The position numbers and the translations under genes were made by a program. DNA of 64,000 bases from Amycolatopsis tolypomycina (GTDB taxonomy: Bacteria; Actinomycetota; Actinomycetes; Mycobacteriales; Pseudonocardiaceae), in contig NZ_FNSO01000004.1 of the NCBI RefSeq assembly GCF_900105945.1, forward strand, positions 5,394,001 to 5,458,000, in the 5' to 3' direction. How positions within the stretch are numbered: position 1 is the first letter of the stretch; each line of letters opens with the position of its first letter. Under the pieces are notes generated by a model. That model was not told the origin of the DNA. It worked only from the letters and a program-made list of their open reading frames with translations, and did not search any database. Below, piece by piece: positions 43,194-52,450 of this stretch.

Positions 43194-46058
43194 TCAGCCG
43201 GGAAGGCAGACGACACCACGGCAGCCGAGAGGATCGCCCGACGACGTGTTGCCTCCTTCGTCCACCACCAGTCCCGGTTCCGCGTTGATGCCGTACCTGG
43301 CGTTGTCGCTGGCGCGGTTTCCCGCCACCCTGATGACGCTGCCGGGCCCGGCACTTTCGACACGAACACCGTCCAGCCCCGTCCACTCGTCACCCCCGGT
43401 CCCGTTGCCGTCGAACACGTTGCCGGAAATTTCGAGAGGACCGACATCGCTGTCGCCTGCCCGCACCAGGACTCCGTTCCCCTGATTTTGCACGAAACGA
43501 TTGTCCGACACCACCCCTCGACCGGAAAACACCTGTATTCCGCTCATCCCTCCTCCCGTGAACGTATTCCCGACCACGGTGAACGCATTCCACAACGCCA
43601 GCGATTCATCCTGGCTGACCGTGTTTCCCGACAGGTAGGTGTTCGTCGCGCTCGCATCGAAGAGGAGATTGATCCTGCTGTCCCGCACCGTGACCGTCGT
43701 GCAGTAAGGGCCGAGGAAGGAAACGCTCACGTCGTCGCTTCCGGCAATGCTCAATGACGAGCTCGTCTTCTCGGGGTCGTCGTTGTAGCAGACGAAGTCA
43801 CCCACGTGAAGGGAACCGCCCTCGATCGAGCACGAGCTGTCGTGCCGGCAGCGCGCCACGCCTTTCCCCGTGCCGCCCGAGATGATCGACTTCGTCATGA
43901 CGACGGACGAGTTGTGGCTGAAGTCGAACGGGTTGAACGCGGACAAGGCAATGCCGCGCAGCCGCACCTCGCTCGCCCGCACGCCCACGATCCCCCACGG
44001 ACCGGCGTTGTCCATGCTGGCCGACACCGCGACGTTCTCGACGGTCACGGCCGCCACATCGGTCATGGCGACACCCGTCGGATACCGGCTGACCGAGCCG
44101 TTGCGCACGGTGATGTTCCTGATCGGCCGCCCTGTTCCGATCACGATCCCCTTCGCGTCCGCCGTGGGCCGGTCCGTGGTGATGGTGTGGCCACCGAGGT
44201 CGAGGACGACGTCGCCGGCGGCGATCGTGAGCCCGGCTCCCGGGCAGACGAGGTCCTGCGTCACGATGGAGTCGGTGGTGACGACGTCCCCGCACCCCAC
44301 CTCACGCTGTTCGGGCTTCACGGCGAACTGCCTGCTCCGCCGGTCCGACGCGGCGCCGGCGCGCACGGTGAGGGCCACGGTGTAGTCCCCCGGCGCGGTG
44401 AAGGTGTGCCCGAACCGCGGCGCGCCCGACGTGGTCTCGGTACCCCGGGGACCGGTCACCGTCCACTCCGTGCGTTGTGGCGGGCCACCGGTCAGGTCGG
44501 CACCGAACAGCACCTGCCGGCCGACCCGGGGCGCCTCCGGCTCGACGGTGATCCGGGCGATGCGAGGCGGTGCGTGCGGATCCTCGACCACGACCCGGGT
44601 GGTCGCGGTGGTGACCGTCCCCTGCCGCAGCCGTGCCGTGACGCTGACCGGATAGGTTCCCGGCCGGTTCCACCGGTGCCGCACCGTGCTGCCCGTGGCC
44701 CCGGAGCCATCGCCGAAGGTCCACCGGGCGCCGGCGATGCCGGCGGACCCGGTGGCCACGGCGGCGAACTCGAACTCCGCACCGACCATTCCGTGATCAC
44801 GGGGGCTGACCGAAATGGACACCGAGCTCGTCGACCGCGGGTCGGGGCCGGTGCCACCCTGACCTTCCGCGCGCGAAGTGCCGTCGTCCGGCCCGGGAAC
44901 GACTTCGGTGGGTGCTTCGCCGGGTGAGTGTTGCCCCGACCGGTACTTGACGATGGGCCGCACCCGGCCTCCGGGGTCGATGACGCCGGCCTGCGCGCTG
45001 CCGGGGTCGTTGTAGAAGATCACGCCGTCGCGGGTCAGCAGGTCGAACCGCACCGGACGGTCGAACAGCCGCGGTCGCGCGACCACCCGCGACGTCGTGA
45101 GGTCGACGATCGAGACCCCGCCGGTCGCGTAGTCCGGTACCACGGCACGGTTCCCGACCTCGACCGCCTGCCCCAGCGTCGAAGGGCCGTCGCCCAGCGA
45201 GACGGGTTTCGTGCACGAGCCGGAGCCGAAGGCACAGCTCAGGAACAGCCCACCCGGACTCACCGAGATCAGCAGCCGGTGCTGCCCGGCGGAACCGGTC
45301 ACCGCCACGGTGTCGCCGGCCCGCAGGTCCACCGCGACGACCCGCTCGACCGCGCCGGTCGCCGGATCGAGCAGGGCCATCGTGCGACGTCCGGGGTCCA
45401 GCAGTACCGGCCGGCCGGCCGCGACGGCGAGCCGGCTCTGCCCGGGGGTGGCCGCCCCGGCTCGCGAGTGCCGGCTTTGGCCGTCGAACCAGACCAGGTC
45501 GCCGGTGTGGTCGTCCAGTACCCACAAACGTCCTTCGGCGTCGACGACGGCTCCGTCCGGTGCGGCCTCGACGGCGAGCGGATACGGCTTTCCCCGGCTC
45601 TCCAGCGTTTTCGGATCCGCGCTGGCGAGCAGGCCGCGCCGCGTGTCGAGCGCGTAGAACGCGTGCGGCGTCGGGAACACGGCGAGCCGATCACCGCTCT
45701 CCGCCACCGGCGACGTCGAACGGGACGGCTCCAGCGTCGCGCCGTCGACCCGGACGACCGACCCCCGGGCACGGTTGAGGGCGTATCCGGTCGTCCCCTC
45801 CTGGGCGGCGGACAACGCACTTCCCGGCCGGTCGACCCGGACTCCGGCCGCCACCTCGGCCGAGGCCCCGTCCAGCAGGGTCAGCTGCCCCACCTCGGTG
45901 GACGCCACCCAGGCCACCCCGGCGTGCAGCCGCACACCCGGGACGTCGTCGTGCGGGCCGTCCCGGCCGACGGCGATCCCGGCCAGCACCGTGACAGCCA
46001 CGACGATCCCCGTGGCCACTCGCGGCCACCGCGAAGCGGCGCCGAACGGAGACTTCAT
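43194..46058 (-). CDS. Membrane-anchored surface protein: propeller, PKD domains, right-handed beta-helix
   Basis: 954 residues. N-terminal anchor helix (ATGIVVAVTVLAGIAVG). Residues about 45-390 are propeller-like repeats (LLDGASAEVAAGVRVDRPG, LWVLDDHTGDLVWFDG, VSIVDLTTSRVVARPRL). Two PKD-like domains follow (ARWTFGDGSGATGSTVRHRW with GTYPVSVTARL, and FGHTFTAPGDYTVALTVRA). About 340 residues of parallel beta-helix end the chain (GHTITTDRPTADAKGIVIG, NTYLSGNTVSQDESLALWN, ARYGINAEPGLVVDEGGNTS). This is a cell-surface adhesion or glycan-binding layout. It overlaps the stop of the transglutaminase-fold gene, so it closes the MoxR-DUF58 operon. Specific function unknown. Confidence 0.83.
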   Translation of the reverse strand: MKSPFGAASRWPRVATGIVVAVTVLAGIAVGRDGPHDDVPGVRLHAGVAWVASTEVGQLTLLDGASAEVAAGVRVDRPGSALSAAQEGTTGYALNRARGSVVRVDGATLEPSRSTSPVAESGDRLAVFPTPHAFYALDTRRGLLASADPKTLESRGKPYPLAVEAAPDGAVVDAEGRLWVLDDHTGDLVWFDGQSRHSRAGAATPGQSRLAVAAGRPVLLDPGRRTMALLDPATGAVERVVAVDLRAGDTVAVTGSAGQHRLLISVSPGGLFLSCAFGSGSCTKPVSLGDGPSTLGQAVEVGNRAVVPDYATGGVSIVDLTTSRVVARPRLFDRPVRFDLLTRDGVIFYNDPGSAQAGVIDPGGRVRPIVKYRSGQHSPGEAPTEVVPGPDDGTSRAEGQGGTGPDPRSTSSVSISVSPRDHGMVGAEFEFAAVATGSAGIAGARWTFGDGSGATGSTVRHRWNRPGTYPVSVTARLRQGTVTTATTRVVVEDPHAPPRIARITVEPEAPRVGRQVLFGADLTGGPPQRTEWTVTGPRGTETTSGAPRFGHTFTAPGDYTVALTVRAGAASDRRSRQFAVKPEQREVGCGDVVTTDSIVTQDLVCPGAGLTIAAGDVVLDLGGHTITTDRPTADAKGIVIGTGRPIRNITVRNGSVSRYPTGVAMTDVAAVTVENVAVSASMDNAGPWGIVGVRASEVRLRGIALSAFNPFDFSHNSSVVMTKSIISGGTGKGVARCRHDSSCSIEGGSLHVGDFVCYNDDPEKTSSSLSIAGSDDVSVSFLGPYCTTVTVRDSRINLLFDASATNTYLSGNTVSQDESLALWNAFTVVGNTFTGGGMSGIQVFSGRGVVSDNRFVQNQGNGVLVRAGDSDVGPLEISGNVFDGNGTGGDEWTGLDGVRVESAGPGSVIRVAGNRASDNARYGINAEPGLVVDEGGNTSSGDPLGCRGVVCLPG

Positions 46059-48292
46059 GTGATCACCTTGTTCCCCCGGTCATCCCGGCGCCTCTCCCCG
46101 GCCGCACGCCGACCGGCGACGAGCGGCCGGGGATCCACGCCGGCGCTGAGCCTGCGCCACGAAAGACGCCTTGGGTACAGCCGGCGTCGCAGCTCGGCCT
46201 CCAGCTGCCACGCCTGTTCGACGGCACGGTCGTCCGGCTCGTCCGGCGCGTACACGGCTGCCGTGGTCAGCGGGGCCAGCCGCACCACCGGGTCGGCGGC
46301 CGCTCCCAGCACGCTCGTGGCCCGGTCCGCCACCTCGTGGGCCGTCAGCGACGCCGGCATCGGAATGCCGCGTTCGGTCAGCCGGTCGACGGCCTCCTGC
46401 CAGGCACCCGCCACCCGCGCCGCGTTGCCGGGCGCGTGGCGGTGCCGGCGACGTCGGCGTGCCTTCATCGCCAGGATCGACGTCACCACGAGCGCGGCCA
46501 CCCCCATCGCCACGCCGGTCACGAGGGCCGCGTCGCCCAGCACGCCGTGCCGGTCACTCCTCGGCCGGACGGCTTTGTCCTGGCGGTCCGCCGCGGGCGG
46601 CGGCGGCACCGCCGGCGGTTCCGGCAGTTCCTCGGCGGCGGCCGGGTCGTCCGGCAGCTCGCCCGACCCGGTCGGCATGCCGGTGGGTTCGAACACCACC
46701 CAGCCGTAGCCGTCGAAGCGCACCTCCGCCCACGCGTGGGCGTCGCGGGTGGTCACGGTGTGGGTGCCGGTCGGGCTGTCGCCGAGCCGGTAGCCGACGG
46801 CGACCCTGGCCGGGAAACCCGCGGCGCGGGCGAGTACCGCGAACGCGGAAGCGTGTTGCTCCGCATAGCCTTCGCCGCTTCCGGTCAGGAGCCGGGTGAG
46901 CGCGGCGTAGGAATGTCCCGGTTGCGCGTCCAGCTGGTACGGCAGGCCGCGCAGGTGCTCCTCGATCGCCACCAGCTTGCCGTACGGCGTGGTCCCGGTG
47001 GCCGTGAGCTGCCGGGCCAGCGCGTCCAGCACCGGTGGCAGGCCGCCGGGCAGCGCCGTGTATTCCGGGGCGGCGCTCGGCGACGCCCGCAGGAGCCCGT
47101 CATCTCGGTCGGCGACCTCCCCCACGAGGTCGTAGCGGACCTCGTGCAGTGCCGGCGCCGTGCTGACGAGGACGCCGGAGGCAGCGCTGAAGCCGATCGG
47201 CTGCCCGGCGTCGCCGTCGATGTCGAGCCGGGCAGGCCGGCCGGTCACGGGCAGGAACGGCCCGTCGAGATCCTCCACCTCGAACCGCGCGGACACCGTC
47301 CGCGACCTGGTCATGGCCGGGTCCACGGCGAGGTGGTGGCCGGCGACCAGGAAGCGGTCCGCCGAGGTCCACGACACGCCGTCGAACGCGTCGAGGGCGG
47401 CGACGCCGATCCGGTCGACCCGGGCCCCGCCGTCGAGCCGGACGGTGAACAGCCTGCGGGGTGGTTCCGCACGCAACTGCCCCTTGAGCCCGGCCAGCGG
47501 GGTGAGCATGTCGGTGCCCCGCACGGGCGGCGGCAGCAGCGCACGGAGGTCGAAGCGGTGCGCACCGGAGGCCGGCGGCAGGTACAGCCCGCCGAGCACC
47601 CCCGCCAGGGTCACCACCACGACGACCGGCGCACCGAAAGCGAGCCGGCCGGCCGTCACCCGGCTCGGCTCGCCGCCCGTCCGGCCGGCGCGCAGCAACA
47701 CCAGTGCCAGTGCGGCGCCCAGGACCAGTGCGGTCGCGGTGACCTGGACACCGGGCTGCCTGCCGACGAACAGCAGCGCGGCGGCGAACGCCAGCAGAGC
47801 AGGCAACACCGGTACGAACACCGTCCGGGTGCGCAGGACGAGCGTGCTCGCCGTGAACGCCGTCGCCCAGGTGATCAGGACCGGCGTGATCAGCAGGTCG
47901 GCACCCGGGTCGGCCGGAGGCGCCACGGCCAGCATGCGCGCCCAGCCGCCGAGCACACCCTGCACGATCTCCGCCGCGGTCTGCCGGGTCGGCAGGCCGT
48001 GTTCGATGGTGCCGCGGAAAACGCCGTAGCCGGCCAGGACGACGAAGCCGCCGATCGCCACCAGCAGGGTCGAGTACGTCCGCCATCGCCGCCACCCGGC
48101 CACCGCGGCGGACGCCGTCCCGGTCAGCGCCGCGGCACACACCGGTGGCAGGTACTCCGTGCCGGCGAAGAACCGGCCGTACAGCAGGCCACCCGCCACG
48201 GTCGCCGCCGCACACAGGAGAACCTCGGTGAGCCGGTACGGCGCCACCGAGTTCGGCTTCTCCCGGCTCACCGCGGGAACAGTCGGTTCCAT
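46055..48292 (-). CDS. Transglutaminase-fold membrane protein (TgpA-like) lacking the catalytic Cys
   Basis: 745 residues. About seven N-terminal helices (for example VLLCAAATVAGGLLYG, YSTLLVAIGGFVVLAGYGVF, LALVLLRAGRT), a periplasmic transglutaminase-like domain, one more helix (LVTGVAMGVAALVVTSILA) and a cytoplasmic DUF4129-like tail. In active homologues the core reads G-Y/D-C-E-Q; here it is GYAEQHASAFAVLARAAGFP with Ala477 in the Cys position. The His (TTRDAHAWAEVRF) and acidic partner (GYGWVVFEPTG) are kept. The fold is certain but cysteine-protease/transglutaminase chemistry should be lost. ATG 48292; 25-base overlap with the DUF58 gene, 4-base overlap with the next. Confidence 0.9.
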   Translation of the reverse strand: MEPTVPAVSREKPNSVAPYRLTEVLLCAAATVAGGLLYGRFFAGTEYLPPVCAAALTGTASAAVAGWRRWRTYSTLLVAIGGFVVLAGYGVFRGTIEHGLPTRQTAAEIVQGVLGGWARMLAVAPPADPGADLLITPVLITWATAFTASTLVLRTRTVFVPVLPALLAFAAALLFVGRQPGVQVTATALVLGAALALVLLRAGRTGGEPSRVTAGRLAFGAPVVVVVTLAGVLGGLYLPPASGAHRFDLRALLPPPVRGTDMLTPLAGLKGQLRAEPPRRLFTVRLDGGARVDRIGVAALDAFDGVSWTSADRFLVAGHHLAVDPAMTRSRTVSARFEVEDLDGPFLPVTGRPARLDIDGDAGQPIGFSAASGVLVSTAPALHEVRYDLVGEVADRDDGLLRASPSAAPEYTALPGGLPPVLDALARQLTATGTTPYGKLVAIEEHLRGLPYQLDAQPGHSYAALTRLLTGSGEGYAEQHASAFAVLARAAGFPARVAVGYRLGDSPTGTHTVTTRDAHAWAEVRFDGYGWVVFEPTGMPTGSGELPDDPAAAEELPEPPAVPPPPAADRQDKAVRPRSDRHGVLGDAALVTGVAMGVAALVVTSILAMKARRRRRHRHAPGNAARVAGAWQEAVDRLTERGIPMPASLTAHEVADRATSVLGAAADPVVRLAPLTTAAVYAPDEPDDRAVEQAWQLEAELRRRLYPRRLSWRRLSAGVDPRPLVAGRRAAGERRRDDRGNKVIT

Positions 48293-49419
48293 CTGACCGC
48301 GAACTCCGAGCTGGTGCGGGCGTCGATGGTGCAGACGCCGGCCGACAGCGGAATCGGCTCCGTCCGTCCGATCCGGACGAGCGTGACGGTGGGAAAGTCC
48401 CGGCGCATCGCGGTGAGGACGGCCGGCTGCCCCGGGCCGGCGCGTCCGGTGACGATCGTGAGAGCGGCACTCTCCCCGGCGGCGACGACGTCGCGGACGA
48501 CGTCGGTGAGCGCCGGCAAGCCGCGATCCTCGGGGGAACGCTGTGCGCCGGACAGGAGATCGAGCGCGGAAGTCACCTCGCTGGCCCCGGATGCGTCCTC
48601 TCCGGCCGGGTTCGCGGTGGTGCGGCAGGCGAGGGGGAAGTTCGACCGGTCCGCCGCCACGCACACCGACGCGGCCACCTGCACCGCCTCCTCGAACGAC
48701 TCGTCGTCGTAGGGTTTCGCGCTGGTGTCGAGGACGATCAGGTGGCGCGGCTCGTCCGGGATGACGTTGTGCCGGACCATGAGCGTGCCGTTCCGCGCCG
48801 TGGACTTCCAGTGGATGCGCCGCCAGTCGTCGCCGGGCTGGTAGCCGCGCAGGCTGTGGAAGGCGACGCCACCCTGCGGCGAACCGGCGGACGTCGCTCC
48901 TTCCACCTCCCGGGGCCCGCCGGCGGGCACCGGGGCGATGGGGTGCACCTTCGGGTGCACGTACAGCACCGACTCGCCGCTCCCGGCCCGCTCGACCTGG
49001 AACAACCGCAAGGGGTCGGGGTGGCCGACCGTCGGCGCGGGGATGACGTACCGGCCACGACGACCGGTCGGCAGCGGGTACACCGTGGCGAACTCGTCCC
49101 CCGCGGCCAGGCTCGGCACCGGCACGGCGACCCGGCGGCCGTCGACGGTCTCGACCACCAGGGAAGGAGGACTGCGTCGCCTCCCGGTGTTCGTCACGGT
49201 CAACACCCCGTAGGCGGCAGCCCCGGCCTGCACCCGGCTCGGGCTGACCTCCCGCACCACGGCCAGCTTCGGCCGCGCGAGCATCCACACCCCCGCCACC
49301 ACCAGCGCCGCGACACCGGCCAGGCCGAGCATGACCAGCTCGGGGTAGTCGGCCCCCAGCCCGGCGAGCAGCAGCACCACGGCGGCCCCGGCGACCACGG
49401 CGCCTGCCTGCGTGATCAC
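48268..49419 (-). CDS. DUF58 family protein (MoxR-associated)
   Basis: 383 residues. Two N-terminal helices (VVAGAAVVLLLAGLGA, LVMLGLAGVAALVVAGVWM), a beta-rich middle, and the DUF58 signature LRGYQPGDDWRRIHWKSTAR. A von Willebrand-A-like region follows (RHLIVLDTSAKPYDDESFEE). DUF58 proteins accompany MoxR ATPases and transglutaminase-like membrane proteins as probable chaperone or assembly modules for envelope complexes. GTG start overlaps the MoxR stop. Confidence 0.92.
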   Translation of the reverse strand: MITQAGAVVAGAAVVLLLAGLGADYPELVMLGLAGVAALVVAGVWMLARPKLAVVREVSPSRVQAGAAAYGVLTVTNTGRRRSPPSLVVETVDGRRVAVPVPSLAAGDEFATVYPLPTGRRGRYVIPAPTVGHPDPLRLFQVERAGSGESVLYVHPKVHPIAPVPAGGPREVEGATSAGSPQGGVAFHSLRGYQPGDDWRRIHWKSTARNGTLMVRHNVIPDEPRHLIVLDTSAKPYDDESFEEAVQVAASVCVAADRSNFPLACRTTANPAGEDASGASEVTSALDLLSGAQRSPEDRGLPALTDVVRDVVAAGESAALTIVTGRAGPGQPAVLTAMRRDFPTVTLVRIGRTEPIPLSAGVCTIDARTSSEFAVRWNRLFPR

Positions 49420-50396
49420 GACCGCTCCCGCTGTTGCGGCGCACGGGGAACCGGGACGCCGTCGAGGATTTCCGTCACGATCGCCTCGGCCGTCCGCTTC
49501 CGGAACCTGGCCTCCGAGGTCAGCAGCAGCCGGTGGGCCAGCACCGGCACGGCGACGGCCTTCACGTCGTCGGCCGTGACGAACTCCCGCCCCATCGACC
49601 CCGCGTAGGACTGGGCCGCGTTGGCCAGTGCGATGCTGCCCCTGGGGCTGACGCCGAGGCGGACGTCGGGGTGTTTCCGGGTCGCCCGGGTGATCGTGGC
49701 GACGTAGGCCTGCAGGTTCGCGGAAACGTGGAGCCGGCGCAGGTCGCCGATCATCGCGCGCAGCTGGTCCAGCTCGATCACCGGCTTCAGCTCCTCCGGC
49801 CTGCGCCGGGCGATCCCGTCCGCGATGATCGCCACCTCGTCGTCCAGCTCCTCCGGGTAGCCGATGGTGACCCGCATCAGGAACCGGTCGAGCTGAGCCT
49901 CCGGCAACGCGTAAGTCCCTTGGTGCTCAACGGGATTCTGGGTCGCGATGCAGAGGAACGGGTGCGGCACCGGGTGCGCCACGCCGTCCACCGTCACCTG
50001 GTGCTCGGCCATCACCTCCAGCAGCGCCGACTGCGTCTTCGGCGAGGCACGGTTGATTTCGTCGCCCAGCAGGATGTTGGCGAACACCGGACCCTGCCGG
50101 AACTCGAAACTCCCCCTGGCCTGGTCGTAGACCTGCACCCCGATCACATCGGTCGGCAACAGGTCGGGGGTGAACTGGATCCGCCGCACCTCCGCACCGG
50201 CGATGGACCTCGCGACCGCCTTGGCCAGCGAGGTCTTGGCCACCCCCGGCACGTCCTCGATCAGCAGATGTCCCTCGGCGAGCAAACACACCAGCGCGAG
50301 GCGAACCACATCCGGTTTACCCCGGATGAATTCCTCGATGTTTCCGGCCAGAGCGTGCAGGCGCCGTTGAAACGTCGCTGGTTCGGGCACTTGCAT
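49416..50396 (-). CDS. MoxR-family AAA+ ATPase
   Basis: 326 residues. Walker A in IEDVPGVAKTSLAKAVA, Walker B in ILLGDEINRASPKTQSALLE, sensor 1 in LCIATQNPVEHQGTYALPEA with the QLDRFLMR arginine-finger region. It belongs to the MoxR branch that remodels or activates partner proteins, typically the von Willebrand-like DUF58 product. Start ATG 50396. It is the first gene of the four-gene operon 50396 to 43194, all with overlapping stops and starts. Confidence 0.95.
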   Translation of the reverse strand: MQVPEPATFQRRLHALAGNIEEFIRGKPDVVRLALVCLLAEGHLLIEDVPGVAKTSLAKAVARSIAGAEVRRIQFTPDLLPTDVIGVQVYDQARGSFEFRQGPVFANILLGDEINRASPKTQSALLEVMAEHQVTVDGVAHPVPHPFLCIATQNPVEHQGTYALPEAQLDRFLMRVTIGYPEELDDEVAIIADGIARRRPEELKPVIELDQLRAMIGDLRRLHVSANLQAYVATITRATRKHPDVRLGVSPRGSIALANAAQSYAGSMGREFVTADDVKAVAVPVLAHRLLLTSEARFRKRTAEAIVTEILDGVPVPRAPQQRERS

Positions 50397-50565
50397 TGCT
50401 CCAGACCTTCGCTGTTGCTGCTGCAGGGTGCACCCGGCCTCGCGCCGAGGTTTTCATCCTATCCGAGTTTCCGCCTCACTTCGCCGGAATACCAGTCGTC
50501 GCCCGTTGTCCATCGCCGAAAACGAGGGCGACGCTCGATGCCGGTTCGCCGCCGTCGCTGTCCGC

Positions 50566-50571
50566 TACGCT
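50566..50571 (+). promoter_or_regulatory. -10 element of an apparently leaderless gene
   Basis: TACGCT ends seven bases before the GTG at 50579, and no Shine-Dalgarno is present, so transcription probably starts at the first codon. The 182-bp gap to the MoxR gene is the divergent promoter region. Confidence 0.5.
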
Positions 50572-50578
50572 GCCGAGC

Positions 50579-51466
50579 GTGAGCGCGAGCGAAGGCGGAA
50601 CGACCGGTCTTCCTCGTTTGCCGTCGCCGCTTCAGGACCTGCGGGACGAACGGCTCGAACGCCGTGGTGTCCACCTCCGGCTCAAGCGGGACGACCTCAT
50701 CAGCTCCGAAGTACCGGGCAACAAGTGGCGCAAGCTGCGCCACAACCTCCAGGCCGCCCGGGAGCAGGGGTGCACCCGGCTCCTGACCTTCGGCGGCGCG
50801 TACTCGAACCACATCCGCGCGACCGCCGCCGCCGGGCGGCGACGGGGGTTTGACACCGTCGGGGTCATTCGTGGCGAGGAGCACCTGCCGCTCAACGATT
50901 CCCTTGCCTTCGCCGCAGGTTGTGGCATGACTCTGACCTATTTGGACCGGACGACGTATCGCCGCAAGACCGAGCCCGCGGTGGTCGCCGCCCTCGTTCG
51001 GCAGTTCGGTCCTTCCTATGTGTTGCCCGAAGGCGGCAGTAACGGCCTGGCGGTCCGCGGGACCGCCGAACTGGTCGGCGAGATCACCACGGAATTCGAC
51101 GTCATCTGCTGCGCCACCGGGACGGGTGGCACGCTCGCCGGCATCGCCGCCGGGCTGTCCGGTCCGAAACAGGCGCTCGGCTTCGCTGTCCTCAACGGCG
51201 CGCAGTACCTGGACGCGGAAGTCCGCCGGCTGCAGCAGGAGGCTTTCGGCACGGCCACGGCGAACTGGACGGTCGACTTCGGCTTTTCCTTCGGCGGCTA
51301 CGCGAAACGCACCACCGTGCTCGACGACTTCGTCCTCGACTTCGGCGAACGCCACGGCGTCACCCTCGACCGGGTCTACGAGGCCAAGATGATGTACGGA
51401 ATCTTCGCCCGGGCCGAAGCAGGCGATTTCCCGCCGGGCACCAGAATCATCGCGGTGTTGAGCTAG
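50579..51466 (+). CDS. PLP-dependent D-cysteine desulfhydrase / ACC-deaminase-like enzyme
   Basis: 295 residues of fold-type II PLP enzyme. SPLQDLRDERLERRGVHLRL, the Lys region SEVPGNKWRKLRHNLQ, FGGAYSNHIRATAAAGRR, PEGGSNGLAVRGT and the PLP-phosphate loop CCATGTGGTLAGIAAG are all present. The family cleaves D-cysteine or opens aminocyclopropane carboxylate; sequence alone does not separate them. It is about 30-40 residues shorter than DcyD/AcdS. GTG 50579 fits a leaderless start; upstream in-frame extension has no RBS. Its 3' end overlaps the convergent transporter gene by 20 bases. Confidence 0.83.
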   Translation: MSASEGGTTGLPRLPSPLQDLRDERLERRGVHLRLKRDDLISSEVPGNKWRKLRHNLQAAREQGCTRLLTFGGAYSNHIRATAAAGRRRGFDTVGVIRGEEHLPLNDSLAFAAGCGMTLTYLDRTTYRRKTEPAVVAALVRQFGPSYVLPEGGSNGLAVRGTAELVGEITTEFDVICCATGTGGTLAGIAAGLSGPKQALGFAVLNGAQYLDAEVRRLQQEAFGTATANWTVDFGFSFGGYAKRTTVLDDFVLDFGERHGVTLDRVYEAKMMYGIFARAEAGDFPPGTRIIAVLS

Positions 51467-52307
51467 GCGCGGACGTACTGCTCCCCGCCCGATGGGCGGC
51501 CGCGTAGTGGGCGGTGGCGATCGCGCCGGCGATGGCCAGGACAAAGCCCACCACGGCCGTGGCCGTGAAGCCCTCGCGGACGCGGTCGTCCAGGAGCACC
51601 ACCCCGATGAGCGAAGACAGCGCCGTGTTCGTGGTGAACATGATGGCGGTGACCGCGGTCGCCCGGCCGCGTTGCAGGGCCATGGCGAACGCCGCCGCCG
51701 CGACCAGCCCGTTGGCGATCATCGCCCACAGTGCCGGCTCCACCGCGAGGTGCCAGACCGGGCCGGACGCGTCGAGCGTCCGGGCCGAGATCCCGACGGT
51801 GCTGAACCCCAGCCCGGCGCAGAACCCCAGCACGATCGGCGACCAGCGGCCGGTGCTCCGCTGGGCGGTGAACGCGATCGCCGCGATCACCACCGCCACG
51901 CCCACCAGCAGCAGCTTCCCCCCGGGCGGCAGCGACCGTGCGGGACCCGGATCCGCGGACAGCCCGAGCAGGACCAGGCCCGTCGCCCCGACCCCCAGCG
52001 CGACCCACCCGGCACCGACCAGCCGGACGCCGAGGATCGCGGAAATGGTCGCGGTCACCCCGACGCTGAACGCGAGCACCGACTGGACCAGGAACAGCGG
52101 CAGGCGGTGCAGCGCCGCGGCGGCGAAGACGAACCCGAGCAGGTCCACCCCCACCCCGAGGAAGTACAGCGGCTGCCGGCGCAACGCGATCAGGTCCTGG
52201 GGCGAGCCACCGAAGGCACCGGCCCGCCGGACGCCGGCCGACTCCAGGATGGACCCGCTGCCCGAGGCGACCGCGGCCAGCACGGCGAGGACGTATCCGA
52301 GGATCAC
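51447..52307 (-). CDS. DMT/EamA-type multi-spanning membrane transporter
   Basis: 286 residues with about nine to ten helices (VILGYVLAVLAAVASGSGS, YFLGVGVDLLGFVFAAAAL, FLVQSVLAFSVGVTATISAI, VALGVGATGLVLLGLSA, TAIMFTTNTALSSLIGVVLL, AVVGFVLAIAGAIATAHYAA). The internal pseudo-repeat and helix spacing match the drug/metabolite transporter clan. Substrate unknown. GTG start with GAGG upstream; earlier starts would add a Pro/Gly-rich non-family segment. Confidence 0.78.
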   Translation of the reverse strand: MILGYVLAVLAAVASGSGSILESAGVRRAGAFGGSPQDLIALRRQPLYFLGVGVDLLGFVFAAAALHRLPLFLVQSVLAFSVGVTATISAILGVRLVGAGWVALGVGATGLVLLGLSADPGPARSLPPGGKLLLVGVAVVIAAIAFTAQRSTGRWSPIVLGFCAGLGFSTVGISARTLDASGPVWHLAVEPALWAMIANGLVAAAAFAMALQRGRATAVTAIMFTTNTALSSLIGVVLLDDRVREGFTATAVVGFVLAIAGAIATAHYAAAHRAGSSTSAPSSTPR

Positions 52308-52450
52308 GGCCTCGAGTCTGTCAGCCCGGTGTCCCGCGCCCGGCGGGCACCCGCCGAGGGGCGTGGCGCCGGGCACGCGACATCCGGTCGTAACGCCGAG
52401 GCACCCGGCGTCGACCTACTACACATTCCCACGCTGCCCCCAACGCAAGG

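Noticed and set aside
46337..48712. 791-residue plus-strand open frame
   Set aside because: Antisense to the transglutaminase-fold and DUF58 genes, Arg/His/Gly-rich with no motif.
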